From the NCBI GenBank assembly GCA_013433145.1, contig CM024191.1, positions 5,534,501 through 5,598,500 on the forward strand: 64,000 nucleotides of DNA, written 5' to 3'. The position numbers were made by a program, and so were the translations under genes. The notes beneath the pieces were generated by a model, which saw only the letters and a program-made list of their open reading frames with translations, was not told where the DNA came from and searched no databases. This document shows positions 21,603 through 53,700 of this stretch, in pieces; position 1 is the stretch's first letter, and each line of letters begins with the position of its first letter. This DNA comes from Ascaris suum (taxonomy: Eukaryota; Nematoda; Chromadorea; Rhabditida; Ascarididae).

Positions 21603-24600
21603 GGCATCTTCAGCTCTAATCATTTTTTTTTTAACTTCACTCAAAAACTCTCTCATATTCGAAAATATTTGACTAAATATTGCCCGATTGTAGATTTGAC
21701 TTTGAAAGTTCAAAAATCTGTTGAATATATTATATAACTGAGTTTTTAAAAAAAAACTTGAAAGAATAGTAAGCAAGATTCGCAAATTTAAAAACAATAC
21801 TTGAAAACAACGCTTAAGAAAAGAAGTCTTTATTCTGCAATATGGAAAATGTTCGTCAAAAATATTGTTTAAAAAAAATTTTGCTCTCATCCTCTTCCTT
21901 TCACCTTTGTCTCTCTTTTTCTAGTTGTATTATTTATTGCTGCAATTCAAGTCAATCGTAGCGTTGCTTCATGATGTGGAATGGTAAGCTGTTTTGCAAA
22001 TCACCTTCGGGGCTAAGAAAAAGAGAACGAGATTTTCAACAGGTATCTATTGCTGCAATTTAATAAATAATCACCTCTTTAATAGGTTTTTGAAAAGAAA
22101 TATTTATTTCATAATAAAACGTTGATAGCGCTTTGATTTTTGAGCATTTCGGCAATTTTTTTCAGTGAAGCTAATTTTGTTGTCCATATAAGCGTTCAGA
22201 AGAAAAAAATCATTCATTGCTTGCTTGTCCATGTGCCATTTATTAAAATCTTAACTGACAATCAACGAGCGGTTGTTTTATTTTCGTTTATGCTAAGTGC
22301 ACTTCACCGATTCATTTGTTGTGCATAACGAAATGAGATCAACACCACGCATACGAATAATTTGCTTTTACATCACACAACAATAAATGTATTTCGCTAT
22401 GCAAACGAAATTAAGCGGGCGACTCTTTCACTGAGTTTATAAAATGGCCCCTAAAAGAGGATGCAATACTACTCCGATTCGTTGCGTTTCCTTCTATTTT
22501 CCCCGTCAAGTTTTTATCTCTACACGATCTTATGACGTGGCGACCATGCGATAGCAAGAAACTTCCACACATACTACTACAAATCACTTACACCCACACC
22601 TATACGCAAACAACAAAATGTTTCCACTAAAGCACCTTTCAAATGTACATGATGAATTAGCATTCAACGTTCCGCTCATAAGGATTTGTTTGAATAAGTT
22701 TTTGACAGTTATAATAGCTTAATTGCCCAAACAATGTGGTGATACTTCTTGCATCGTCTATTTTTATGTGGGATAGATTCGTTCTTATTCGATAGCGAAA
22801 TGCACCTTTCAAGAATTGACCACCTGCTGCTTTTGATTTTTAACTGACCACTTTTGACCACCAAGTGTCCTTTTCAAGAATTGACCACCTCATGCAATGA
22901 TCGGTATTTTATCGATTGTTTTACAAGTCGGTTCATTAGTCACTTTCAAATCGTTATGCATTTATTTTGTTGTACGTGTCTATTTCATCGATAATCAAAT
23001 GATAAGCAGTCAAAGGAGTCATGGCGACTGCAAAAGATGTGATATATGGCCCAGGATGGACCCACTCTCTATCCTTCCTCCCTCATTGAAACGTCCACTC
23101 GACTGGTCATTTTCCCGACGACCTGTCATGTTAGATGGTTTATGCTCTGAAAACGTCAAATAATCCTCTTTTCCTGAATATCTCCTCCTTTCTTCTATTG
23201 AACCACCCTCTAAACTTTAGGAGGTAATATAACCCCAACCTTCATAAAACAGCCATCCTCAATAAATGGGCTCTTGAAAATCTTCGAAGTCTTATAATCT
23301 GATGGGCTTTGTTCGACGTGCAGGAATTTATAGAAGCACGGACTATCATCAACTTTAAGGACAAGATAGCTGCATAGAGCGTAATTTTAATCCGAAGACA
23401 ACGAACTTTCTGGATTCGATAAAGCCAGTTTAGCTATTAACTAAAGCCAATTTAGCTATTAAGCCCAGCTAACTTAAACTAAGCTAGTGAGCAGAAATAT
23501 CTCCATGCATGCGAGCGAAAAAAAATGGTTGTTTAGCTATTAACTATGAAGCCTTCTTGAGCTCGCTTCCTCATTTATTCACTCCTATTGGAAACTTTTT
23601 ATGCTCGTGCGAGCGATTGCTGAAACTATAGTTGGTGAGATAAGGATTGGTGGAAAAACTGCTAGCCAACTTAGCGAAAGTATTTTTCTTTTCCATTGCT
23701 TTCCTCCGTAACAGTTACAGCTTAACGACGCCCTTTTATGAGAACCCTTTTTATAGAATCATCGTTTATTATTAATCGCTTCTCACAAAACTTTCATTTC
23801 TTAGAATTGCATTTCCTCGGCATTTCAACACATAAAAGAAGCTCTAACACCGGATGAAGAGGAAATACGAACATAGAAAGTATGGCAATGGTGACAGGAG
23901 CAACAACGAAATACAACAGTAACAGAAAAGAGAGAAAGACACATGTCGTTCCACTACACACCGCTAGCTGAAGCTTTTGCTGATGTTCTTTTTAAAGAAG
24001 CCTACATTTACATAATTATTCAGTGAATTTTAAAATATTAAACGATTACGATCAACCGAAATGCGATACGTAATTCAATTTCCTTAGAAAATTGCATGTG
24101 GGAAATGGCCTAACTTGTTGTTCTTGAAGTGTTTTGTGGAGAAACATCAACATTCTATGCTACGTCAACTTGCGAATCTAAAATAAAACAACTTTTTGGA
24201 GGGTACTATTTCCCTTTACCGGGTTTTATTTTTTCCTTCGTAGGGATTCCCTCTACTGGATTTACATTTTTCCTTCATAGGGATCTCACCAGAAAGGAAT
24301 GGAATTTTAATTGAAAACCAAATGAATAATGGTAATATCTGCTAAGCGAATACGATTCTTGTGGATCGTTCCAGAGTTGTTGCATATCATCCATGTGTTG
24401 ATGTGAGAGATACGTAAATGTCTTCGATGTACGCGATTAGCAAGGTCGGTGACGGTGAATGTGCATTGTATCTGTCCTCACTTTGTGAGGCGATCAAAGT
24501 GGGGTGGGAGGGAGCAACGAGTTGTTATCTTATATTAGCACAACTGTGAGCAAGGTCAACCTAACAAACAATAAATAGTTGCGTTTTTATTCGTTTTCTT

Positions 24601-24935
24601 TATACTATATTAGATTTAACTAGTAATGGGTAAAATATAGCACATTAATTGGACACCGAAACTCGTAAGCAAAAATTTTGAGAAACGAGATTTATGCGGA
24701 ATTTTCGAATCGTTTTTTATTATCTTCTATATCAGTCATAGTGGGCTGAATTTGATAAATCATTCGAGTTATGGATATGTTTATGTAACCTTCGGTGCTA
24801 TTTACTAGGATCTGATGAAAAAGGTCTGTAAAATAATGTTAATTCATGTACAACTTGAGAAAATTAGAATTTAAAGCAGGATTGAAAGAGCTCTTCGATA
24901 AAAACGGATATGAAAATGCATCTATAAACCTATTC
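21603..24935. other. Gene-poor stretch upstream of the semaphorin
   Basis: AT-rich. It contains a repeated 19-bp segment (22,807-22,825 and 22,872-22,890), TTTAGCTATTAA repeats near 23,430-23,560, and duplicated TTTTTCCTTC(G/A)TAGGGAT near 24,230-24,285. No coding exon recognised. Confidence 0.5.
22807..22890 (+). repeat. Direct repeat, two 19-bp copies
   Basis: TTTCAAGAATTGACCACCT occurs at 22,807-22,825 and again at 22,872-22,890, with further GACCAC motifs between them. Confidence 0.8.
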
Positions 24936-44104
<19,169 letters not shown>

Positions 44105-44485
44105 GTGCTTTTGGTTTGTCGCCAACTATCAGCGTGGTGACAATGTTTCCACCTCGTTCAACTTTTTTGTAGCTGTTATTCTTTCTTCTTTGAGACTAGA
44201 AATTAACAACTAAGAGTCAGCTTGATGCGGAATTCGACTAGTAGATTTAAATCTCGAAAACGACTATTTATCATTGCTAGTTGTCGGGAAAAAAAACCTT
44301 TTTATTTTTTATTTTTTTGGTTAGCTTTATTATGAAAGACCAAAGTCATCTCAGGAAAAATGTTGTTTTGAAATCAGCGACATCCGGCACTTCTATGGAT
44401 TTTTGCTCTATCATAAGAGTTCAAAGGGCGCCTTTATGTTCGATGAAAACAACAAGGCGGGAATTGAAAAAAAAAAAAGAAATTA

Positions 44486-44491
44486 AATAAA
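44486..44491 (+). terminator. Candidate poly(A) signal of the semaphorin
   Basis: AATAAA about 380 nt after the semaphorin stop. In AT-rich DNA this hexamer is common, so the assignment is weak. Confidence 0.3.
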
Positions 44492-47230
44492 CGTCTTAAA
44501 TCGGATTGAATAATGGGACTTTACGAGCTAGCCAAGGTGCTCGTTGTACTCATGAATTCATTCGGTGCGTGGCTTATGGTCGTCGTTCATCCCATACGCA
44601 TTTCAATGTACTCATCGTCAGACTGATCACGGCTTAGTTTTGGTCTTTTTTTTTTCTTTCACTCTTTTTCCCAATTAATTCAAATCGGTGATTGAACTCG
44701 AAATTTATTTAAATTAAACAATTATTTCACATCTCTCAGGTAAATTTTGAATATGCAAATTTCGAGCAAGCAACACATCACTCAACTAAAATTTAGCTCG
44801 AACATTCATCGAATATTACTCTTTGCATTCGTCTCGTTTAAAATTTCATTTCAAAATTTTATTTGCGAATTTTATACCGCTAAATTTCAATCGGTCCTTT
44901 TATTTGAAATCGATTATTCTCATAAAACATAAGCGTTATTAACGTTGTGCCATTTAAATTTATAGATATTGCTGCCCTAATATTTTCTTTCTTTCTTCCT
45001 ATTTTCGAGCGTTCTTTCGTCTCTCTTTCGCTCTCAACCTGTGATCTTTAAAACTCTATGCAATCAATCACTTCAAAAGTGATATAGAAACTCGACGATA
45101 ATTTACGTACTAAAAATATTCGTCAAGCCTAAAACTTATCTCACTTGTATCATTTTTGAAATATCACATCAAATCCTATATAGTGCATGGAATTTCGTTT
45201 GAGAATTCTACTCACTTGGTCGTTGAGACCGATTGCATATAGGTAATGCCGCGTTTCTCTTTTTTTTTTTCCACAGAGAAAGCATTTGTATTTTTCAACG
45301 GTTCGAATGGCTCATAAAAGAATGTATTTTTAACGATTCACTGTTCGCTAGAGATTTTTATTTTATATTCATCAAGAAATTCTTTAAATGAATAGAGAGA
45401 TTTCTTTAGGAATTTTAAAAAATTCGATAAAAATACTGACCTAAAATTCCTCATAAAAGCCATTTTAATCGTTTTCCTAATTCACTGTATGTATATATGC
45501 ATAAACTATTGTGGTTGTTGTTTTTATAAGTTTATTGCTATGAGAGTTTTAAATGGAATAAAACATCACAGATGTATTTGTCGTGCAACGGAAATTTTTG
45601 CCAACCATCTTAAAGAACTTTTGTTTACAGTAGATATGACAATACTACCTCACCGCCTAATAATGCTTCGCATCGCTAAGGTGAATGCGTATGACAACTC
45701 ATATAAATATAATCCCATCTTTTTCTGAATGGATATAATAGAAATGCCACATTGAGCGGAAATCAAGGTAGACTGCTTGACACGACCAGCACCGACAGGT
45801 TTATTTTCATGAACACGCAATTCATACAATCAACTTTTTAAAACGTGACGGCGGAATTTCGCCACAGGTAAACTAATTGAAATACGAGATGGACAGCTAG
45901 GATATATTCAAATAAAAACATTAGCGGCGTCCCACACAAACAAATGGGACGCTAAGCGTTAAGGCATAAATATAAAGAGCAATATATAAAGCACGTAATA
46001 AGGCATTTCCAAGCCACATATATTTACCTCATATCGTCCAAACACCAACACACACTTTAACCTTCATTGATAAAGTTAACAGGGAAAACAATAGAGTCCC
46101 AACCATCGCTAACATAAAGTTGAAAATATCCGTTGTACGAAAAAAGAAGTAGAAGGAAGCACATTCGGGGAAATGCCTCATCAATTGATATGAAGCAATG
46201 TGAAATACGCGTCGATAAGCGAAATCTCCATGACGTGAGATGAAAATATTTTTTGCGTAATGCCAATACAACGGGGAAAAGGCACTTCAATTAAGGACAC
46301 TAAAAGCAACAACACACACAAACGCAAAGCAACACACAGATAGAAGAAAACGGCGATATATAAACACGCAGCAATATAGGAAAAATCAGCAAAAAGAAAA
46401 AAAAACCATTCGGGAGGTAATCACGAAAACATTCCAGCTTTTTAAAAGGGAAAAGAAAAGATAAGTCAATGCAACGTTCAAAAAACTTGTTCAACTATTA
46501 AAGAAAATGAATAATAAACCAGGGTGGATGGATATCGGCTTTACAAGCAGCCCTAGGAATCGTAATAAACCAAAGCAGCAATCAACAAAGAGGAATTGTC
46601 GCAGTGGTAACCCAAAAAAAAAAAAAAAAAACTCATTTAAAGATAAAGCAATTCATTGGACTATCTAATCATTGCATGTTCAAGAAAACTGTCGCGAACT
46701 TCGATATGCTACCAAACAAATAACCGCAGAACTTTACCAACGCGGATAGAACCTTTTACCGGTGGAAATTGTGGATGACAACAAAGAAACATTTCCAGCG
46801 ATGTCTACATGAGCTTAACTCTTCAATCATTTACGTACCTTTTAAATGAAAGATGCTGTCAAGAAACTGCATAGCTGACATAGAACACAAAAGCACATAG
46901 CCGATGAGCAAAGAACACTGAACAAACTTGACGGAAATAAATAAAATGCAACAAGGATCAATGGGAAAATAAGACAGCAGAAGTGATCAAGCCCGTAAAG
47001 AAAGGAGAGATATAGAAAAACAGAGAAAATTATATTAAATGGAAGTTACAAAAAGAAGAATTAAATAAGGCGTGAAATTAAGAAAACCGTACCGCTAACA
47101 ACATTCATAAATTGTGCTTCGTTTCGTTGAGAAAACTACCCTCTTATGAAATATGATTTCTTAGAATCTACCGTTACCGCTCCTAGGAATAAAATGATTA
47201 AAGTTTATTGAAAAAGAATGATGAGTTTGT

Positions 47231-47236
47231 TTTATT
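47231..47236 (-). terminator. Candidate poly(A) signal of afadin
   Basis: AATAAA on the minus strand about 370 nt after the afadin stop. Weak for the same reason. Confidence 0.3.
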
Positions 47237-47605
47237 CAAATATATCCCCACATATACATAAGGATCGTGAATCACGGTGAAAAGAACATTTCATATGATT
47301 AAAAAGACAAGCCGTTCATTTCAGGACTACATCCAGCACATGTGTGCAGGCAGTACAGCTTCCAGCCGCTTCGGCTTTTCGATTCCAACGGTTGGTGCCT
47401 TAGATTTGCATAATTTGTTTACGAGAGCCCTGGCTCCATATTCCCTTCCCTGTCTCCAATCCGATTCCTTGAAAGGAAAGAAAGTCTCCATGCTTCATCA
47501 TCCACACAGAAAAAATAAATAAAGGAAAGATGAGGAGCCAAAAAAGAAGCTGTCGAATGAGACAACTTATGGCTTGGTGAGACAGCGGGGAGGCTAGGAA
47601 TTCCG

Positions 47606-47740
47606 TTAAGAGGATTCGATTGAGTGCTCGATTTCGCGCTGTGCCGATGATGATTTGTAGCGCGATTTCGGCGTCTTTTCGCCAAGTTGCTCGGCGAATA
47701 GTTTCATCTTATCGCGAAAACCAAGGTTCGCCCCATCAAT
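47606..47740 (-). CDS. afd-1: afd-1 last exon, conserved C-terminal block
   Basis: Reads [20 protein letters not shown], then [19 protein letters not shown] and a stop. It matches the LTFKERQRLFSQG...K..RKLTELE end of animal afadins. Acceptor CTTATAG, phase 0 from the preceding exon. Confidence 0.88.
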   Translation of the reverse strand: MDGANLGFRDKMKLFAEQLGEKTPKSRYKSSSAQREIEHSIESS

Positions 47741-50700
47741 CTATAAGTTAATAAACTTCTATTCAACGCAAATATCAATGCTTCAAAGAAAACGCTGCAG
47801 AAGCAAAACGCTCTATGCGAAATAAATTGAATCGTCTTTGTATGCAAGATAAGAAACCAACAAATATATAGAATTTAAAAAGTAAAAACTGCAAGGGATC
47901 GATTTGTTTTAGTTGGAGAAAATATTATTCGAAAAGAAACTTTTAAAAACTAAGGCGAAACAATATTCCTTATAAAATCCTCAGCGTGGAGGAAAAATAC
48001 AGCAGCTGAAAGACGCCGAAAGCTACTGAATGGAAGCACTAAGGAACGACAAACAGGAAAAAAAGCGGAAATGCATACGTGTGGATGCGACGCATTTTGC
48101 TTTGCTTGTATTTCATTCAACCTGCGTTGGCGTGGATCACGATAAACTTCTTGTGCTCCTAGTACCTACAAATCAGATGCTGTCAACGTCGCCTGACCAG
48201 CAGTACTCAACACAGTGGAATAAATGATAGGTTTAACGATGCAACGACCTAGTAGCTATCGATTCCCCTCTCCCTCCTCTCCTTTCATAGGCAAATTATA
48301 GGGTAACTGTTTTATACGACTTTAGCCAACATAAAACAGAAAAATAGCTAAATGCTACAACAGAAATCACTGAGCACTACAATTAGAAATCACTAGAACT
48401 ACAAACCATCGAGATGCTCTCAAGAAGAGCCGAAATTTATTTTTAAAAACTTAGAAAACAAATTACTTCAATTTACAAGAAATTTTTTAAAAAATTACTT
48501 GCACTCTTGGCTCAGGGACTTCGTCATCATTGAAGAGTAACATTGCGTCGCCGTCTCCGCGATGTTCTTCAGCGGTTCGTTCATCATTCCATTGAACTCC
48601 CTTCTTCTTTTTGATGTTCTCTTCGTTATCGACTCTGCAAAAAAAAAACCTGCTACACATCTCAACGTGCAGTTTTAGTGAAATGACCAACTGACCAACA
48701 GACCAACTGACCCATTCCGCTTTATTTTCTCTCTATCATAAACAAAACATGAAAAAAATTGTTTTATTTAGCACCTAGCTTTTGAATGGTTCTCCCTAAG
48801 AGCACAAACGGCGTCACGTGGCAGTGCTAAAAGAACAACGAATTTTACGGCTAACAGCATATGTGACAGATAAATATTTAAACTGACTCAGACATAGATG
48901 ATAACAGAAGTTTAGTGATTACTGAAAGCATCCCTCGTAGATGGGAACGGACTTGCAAGAAAATGAATTTTGAGCGGTAGCGGGTTCGTCCCCGTCTGCA
49001 GAGAAACTTTTCACCAGTCACGAAATAACGCTTATAATCCATCCCTCATAGATTCTTTCATATGGTACGCGGAACGATGCTTGACAAAAGTAAATCAAAG
49101 CAAAGAAATGATTGTGTAGCCTTTACAAAATTAAATGCGGGGTCAACGTGCTCTAAACAAAAATAGAAAAACTGGAAAACTCGAAAATAATTGTCGCTCC
49201 ATTTTGCTCGAATTCATCATAAGTGCAAAATTTTGAAGAAAAAAATAATACCTAGAGACCGCCTTCAAAATGAGCATAGAATAACCAAGGGAAGCGATAA
49301 CTGAGAGGATTTCTGGAGAAGTAACATAGTATGAATCATGTTATTCATAAAACAGCCTCAATATAAAAATTAAAGTGCATATCCACCCATTCATTATAGT
49401 AAATGACAATAACATATCTAGAAAAATTAAAAAAAACTACTGCGGTGGTGGAGCTGCCGGAGCTATTGACGCTTTCGATTTTGGACTCTCCAGATCGATT
49501 TGGTGTATCTGTTGCTGTACGTCTTCAAGCAACTTGTCCAACTGTTTGCCACCTGGGCTCTCCTCATGAACGCTGTTTACAACCTCTGAATGAATCTTTT
49601 TAATAAAATTCTCAATTAAATATGAATATGTGAAAACAACTTCAACAAAAAGCATCGACAAGTTCGCATAAAAGAAGACGAAAAAATGCGCCTGCATGGT
49701 ATGAATTATACCTCAGAAAGCAATATCAGCAACAATATAGAAATATGGTGGGAGACACTCGACAAAATTAATTTGAAATGAAACTCTTGCACGAAATAAA
49801 TGAATGTCATAAAAATCTCAGTACATCAAAAAGGGGCCTAACCTGGTCATCATCGATTGCGACCTGGTTCTAACCCTAACTCATGGATGTTGCTTAAAAA
49901 ACTAACGAGGTTTGATCGGCTGTGGAGGAGGTAAATGACGCGGACGCTGCAACTGACGTTGTGCGGGTGCCCTCGAAAGCTCATCGACAAGATTTCTATA
50001 TATGCGTCGCTCGAATTCGTTCATCGCTGTGCCTTTCGCCTCCAGCTTATCCAATCGTGCATTCAGTTCTTCTCTTTTCTGCAAACTCTGCATCTGTATT
50101 TTAGTTTCCTTTTCTAAAAGCGCTATGATTGAAAATCATAAACAGAATCAGATTATATATCATTTCTAAACGATATCCAACCAAATTCAAAATTCTTCTT
50201 ATCAAGCTTTCTAAACTGCAGAAGAAAAGAGTTATTAAACAATTTTAGTGTGTGCTTCCGCGAATGAAAATACCTTATCACAGGGATCAGATAAACTGCT
50301 GAGTAATCCCACACAACTTCGCACTTTCCATAATTATTAAACAAAGCAAACATCGGATAAACATGGCATGCTTTGATAAAATTTCACCTTCAACAAGGGC
50401 TCACTCAGGTTATGCTAGTGAAAAACTTTGCGCATCAGATTAAGCGTCGACAACGATGCCAAATTTTTATAAGGTATGTCCAAATGAGATCCACTGATAA
50501 GCAAAAGCAATGAAGGAGAGAATATTAGTCTAACAAGGAAGAGGAATCTTACAGAAAGATTAGGCATGGAGGCGACGCCGGTGCGTGGATAATCTGTACT
50601 CTGCTGCAATGAGTTGGCTGCGAATGAGTGTGATGAAGGACTTGGCTGGCGTTGCATAGAGCGCCACTCATCCACTGTTGGCGTCTGTGAACGCGATCCG

Positions 50701-53700
50701 ATCCCTCGAACTGTTTCCTTAACGCAAAGACAAAGTATTCACAAATAGTCGAATTCAACACAGGGGTAATATAATGACTGGAACTAATTCAAATAGCAAG
50801 GAAAGGCCAAATAATACAAAGAAAATGACTCTGCGCGGAACAGCAGAAAGATAGCAAATTTTTACGAGAACGATAAATATGAATTGCCATAAAATGAAAG
50901 GATGAAAAGAGGAAAAAAATGCCGTAAAAATTGAAATAACCGGCTGAGCGGATGTGGATGGCGTGTAAGGATGAAGATGACTTGGTGAAGCGGCGCCCGC
51001 ACGTCGCAAAGTGGTAGGTGAGGGTGAAGGCCGAGAAGGTTGGATCACCACTGGCCTTGCTGCACGATAGTGCGACGGCAATACACGCTGCTTCTGCAAT
51101 GGTATCGAAGTTGGTGTTGTTGAATCCACCTGAAAATAAATAAATCTTGGTATTTCCCTATCACACAATAAAAAAGCATCAATGATTGTTTCTGCAACTC
51201 AAAAAAAAGTTTCGAAATTTCTGGACAGATTTACTAGCATCATGGCTCTTAATTGTTTGCGATTTTGGTAAGCGCTGAAAGAGTTGGAAATGACGCAGCG
51301 AGAAACGAGCTCCTTATTACAATCAAAGGTAGATACTTTGAAAGGTAAAGAAGGATGAAAAATTCTATGAGAATTTTTTTTCCGAAGAAAACAGGAGAAA
51401 TGATTACTGGAACTTACAGTCTCTGATATATCGAACGCTAGCTATGAATCTAAGAAAGCATTGGCCAGGAATCTACAAGGCCAATAAATTTACCTGCCCA
51501 TGATAGAGCTCCGATGCCGACACTGAACGAGTGGCACGTAATTGAGAATCGGGCATCGATTGAGCATAATGAAACGGCAACTGCCCTGCTCCACTCTGAT
51601 ACAGCGCTCCCGGCCCGTTCATGTTATTATTTAAATTCCGCTAAAAGCACAACTCTCTGAGCTTTTTTTCTCAAACTGCATCTGAGACGAGAAGAAACTT
51701 ATCAATTTCGACAATCGTTTGCAAATAACTGCAATTAATAAACAAAAAACAATTGAAGCGATTCATTTCTTTGTCTTGCAAATCTTCAACACTAACCATT
51801 AGAACTTCTAAGTAAAACTTCTTGGAATGTAAGTAAACTGGATCGTGTAAGTAAACTGGACCACTGGATCGTTGGTGTATTTCTAAGTTTTATGTAAAAA
51901 TAAAATACTCAGTTTAACATAATCTTTTAGCCACCTTATAGAAAAAAACATTAAAAACAATTCTGCAACAGCATAGCACATACGTGCATTTCCTCATAAA
52001 CATTCTACTATTTCTTTTCTGTGAGACGAGATGAAGAACGTATTCACCTCATAACCGGCCGAGTTGGAATACAACGAAGTTGACGTAGACGACGTGGAGT
52101 TCTGTCGGCCATAACGAGATGCATTTCCAGTACGCTGATATCTTTCTGAAAACAACGACCACTTCTGCATATGAATGAAAGAAAACCGTCACCCAGTTAG
52201 TAATCCAAATTGGAGAAATAGCTAACAACTTACTAAAACGGAACGTCCGATCTTTCCTCAGAAGGCTTTGTCTACAAACCAGGTCATCTATTTTTTTTTC
52301 CAAAGAGGCGTCGTCTTTCCCAGCCTGTGTATTCTTTTCTTTAGTGAGCATGTTAAATGAAGACGGAATAAAATCGGTGAAAAAGTGAACAAAGGAATGC
52401 TTTTCACGAGAAATTATCTAACTAAACTTTCAACGAAAATCAGCTCCGCAGGCAAATCTATCAAGTACCAATATGGACCAATATTTCTTTAATATGAAAC
52501 TCAGGCAACTTATGTTGACGACGATAATCATCAACACACTCGTGATGAATGCAATATGGAATACCATAAGGTTGGTTCGTATAGTCTGGCACCGATGAAG
52601 AGATACTTTCTGGATGTTGAGCTCGAGGTATCGGTTGCGCCTGCAAATAATTCTTCGAACATTTTTACGAACACAACACAAGAGCTCTGCGTACATACAC
52701 ATCTACAGCAGTGAACCAATAGATTCTAGTTTAGCTGTTCGTTGCTACATGCGTTAATAGGAGCTGTGGACCATTCTAGGTAACGTTCTGGCATATCAAA
52801 ACAATAGGCCGCCAAAACAAAGGGCAATGACCATCGGCATGAAATTTTAAAGAATCCTGCACAAATCATCTCTATGAAGGAATCAATATTATGTAACTGT
52901 TGCTCACCTTAACCCTGTTACGCATTTCGCATGTGAGTTAAGCAAATCACCCAGTTGCCCTATTGTAGCGTAATGACTCATCTCCTCGACCAGTGAAGTC
53001 TGGATGATTACAGCAAGCATCTAACAGAAAACTAATAAGCGCAATTATTTGTTAATATGATCAAAACAAATATACAACAGAAATCTAACTTTAAAAAAAA
53101 ACTAACTTGAACGGAAGGCACTGAAGGCGGATTGCTGAGCCATCCCTCAAGACCGTTGTAGTGTGCTGCCTGTTTACTGACTTCGAAAGAAACCACTGGT
53201 CCGCTACGTGACATCATTTCAGCCGCTCTACATAAAGCAAAAATTTATAAAATTAAATACCGACTGCCCTTCGATAGTAGTTCTCAGCATATATAACACG
53301 GTTCAACCAGAAATGGATAATGTCATCGCCGTTGAATACTATTAAGGTATCTATGGTTCGTCGTTACATTCGTAAATGCAGATGCGCAAAACCTCAACTT
53401 TAAGGAAAAGCGATGCTGACAGACAAGTAAAGCTGAACTTAGCAATATCCGTAGCTCACCAAGTGCCAACTGATAACAGGTCCCGAAGATTAGTACAGAA
53501 ATATGAGAATAAAATTGAAATATAAATGTGATAGGCGACAGCTAAAATATGAAAAACGAAACAATGTCAGCTTATCGTTCCGAGATAGGATAGATCAAAT
53601 TAAAAATTAGGGGCATTAAAAAAAGAAAAAAACTTTGGCTGTTTAGGCTATGTTACATTTATTTCCGGAAAAATTTCCGGAATTCCACAGGACGTATCCG

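Larger units (their letters stand above)
44105..47605. other. Convergent intergenic spacer
   Basis: Lies between the 3' ends of the semaphorin (plus) and afadin (minus). AT-rich, with poly-A/poly-T runs (for example 46,614-46,630). Short open frames on both strands lack recognisable similarity. It probably holds both 3' UTRs. Confidence 0.6.

Noticed and set aside
48975..49010. tRNA-like T-arm (GCGGGTTCGTCCCCG)
   Set aside because: The T stem does not pair properly, and no acceptor, D or anticodon arms can be placed around it.
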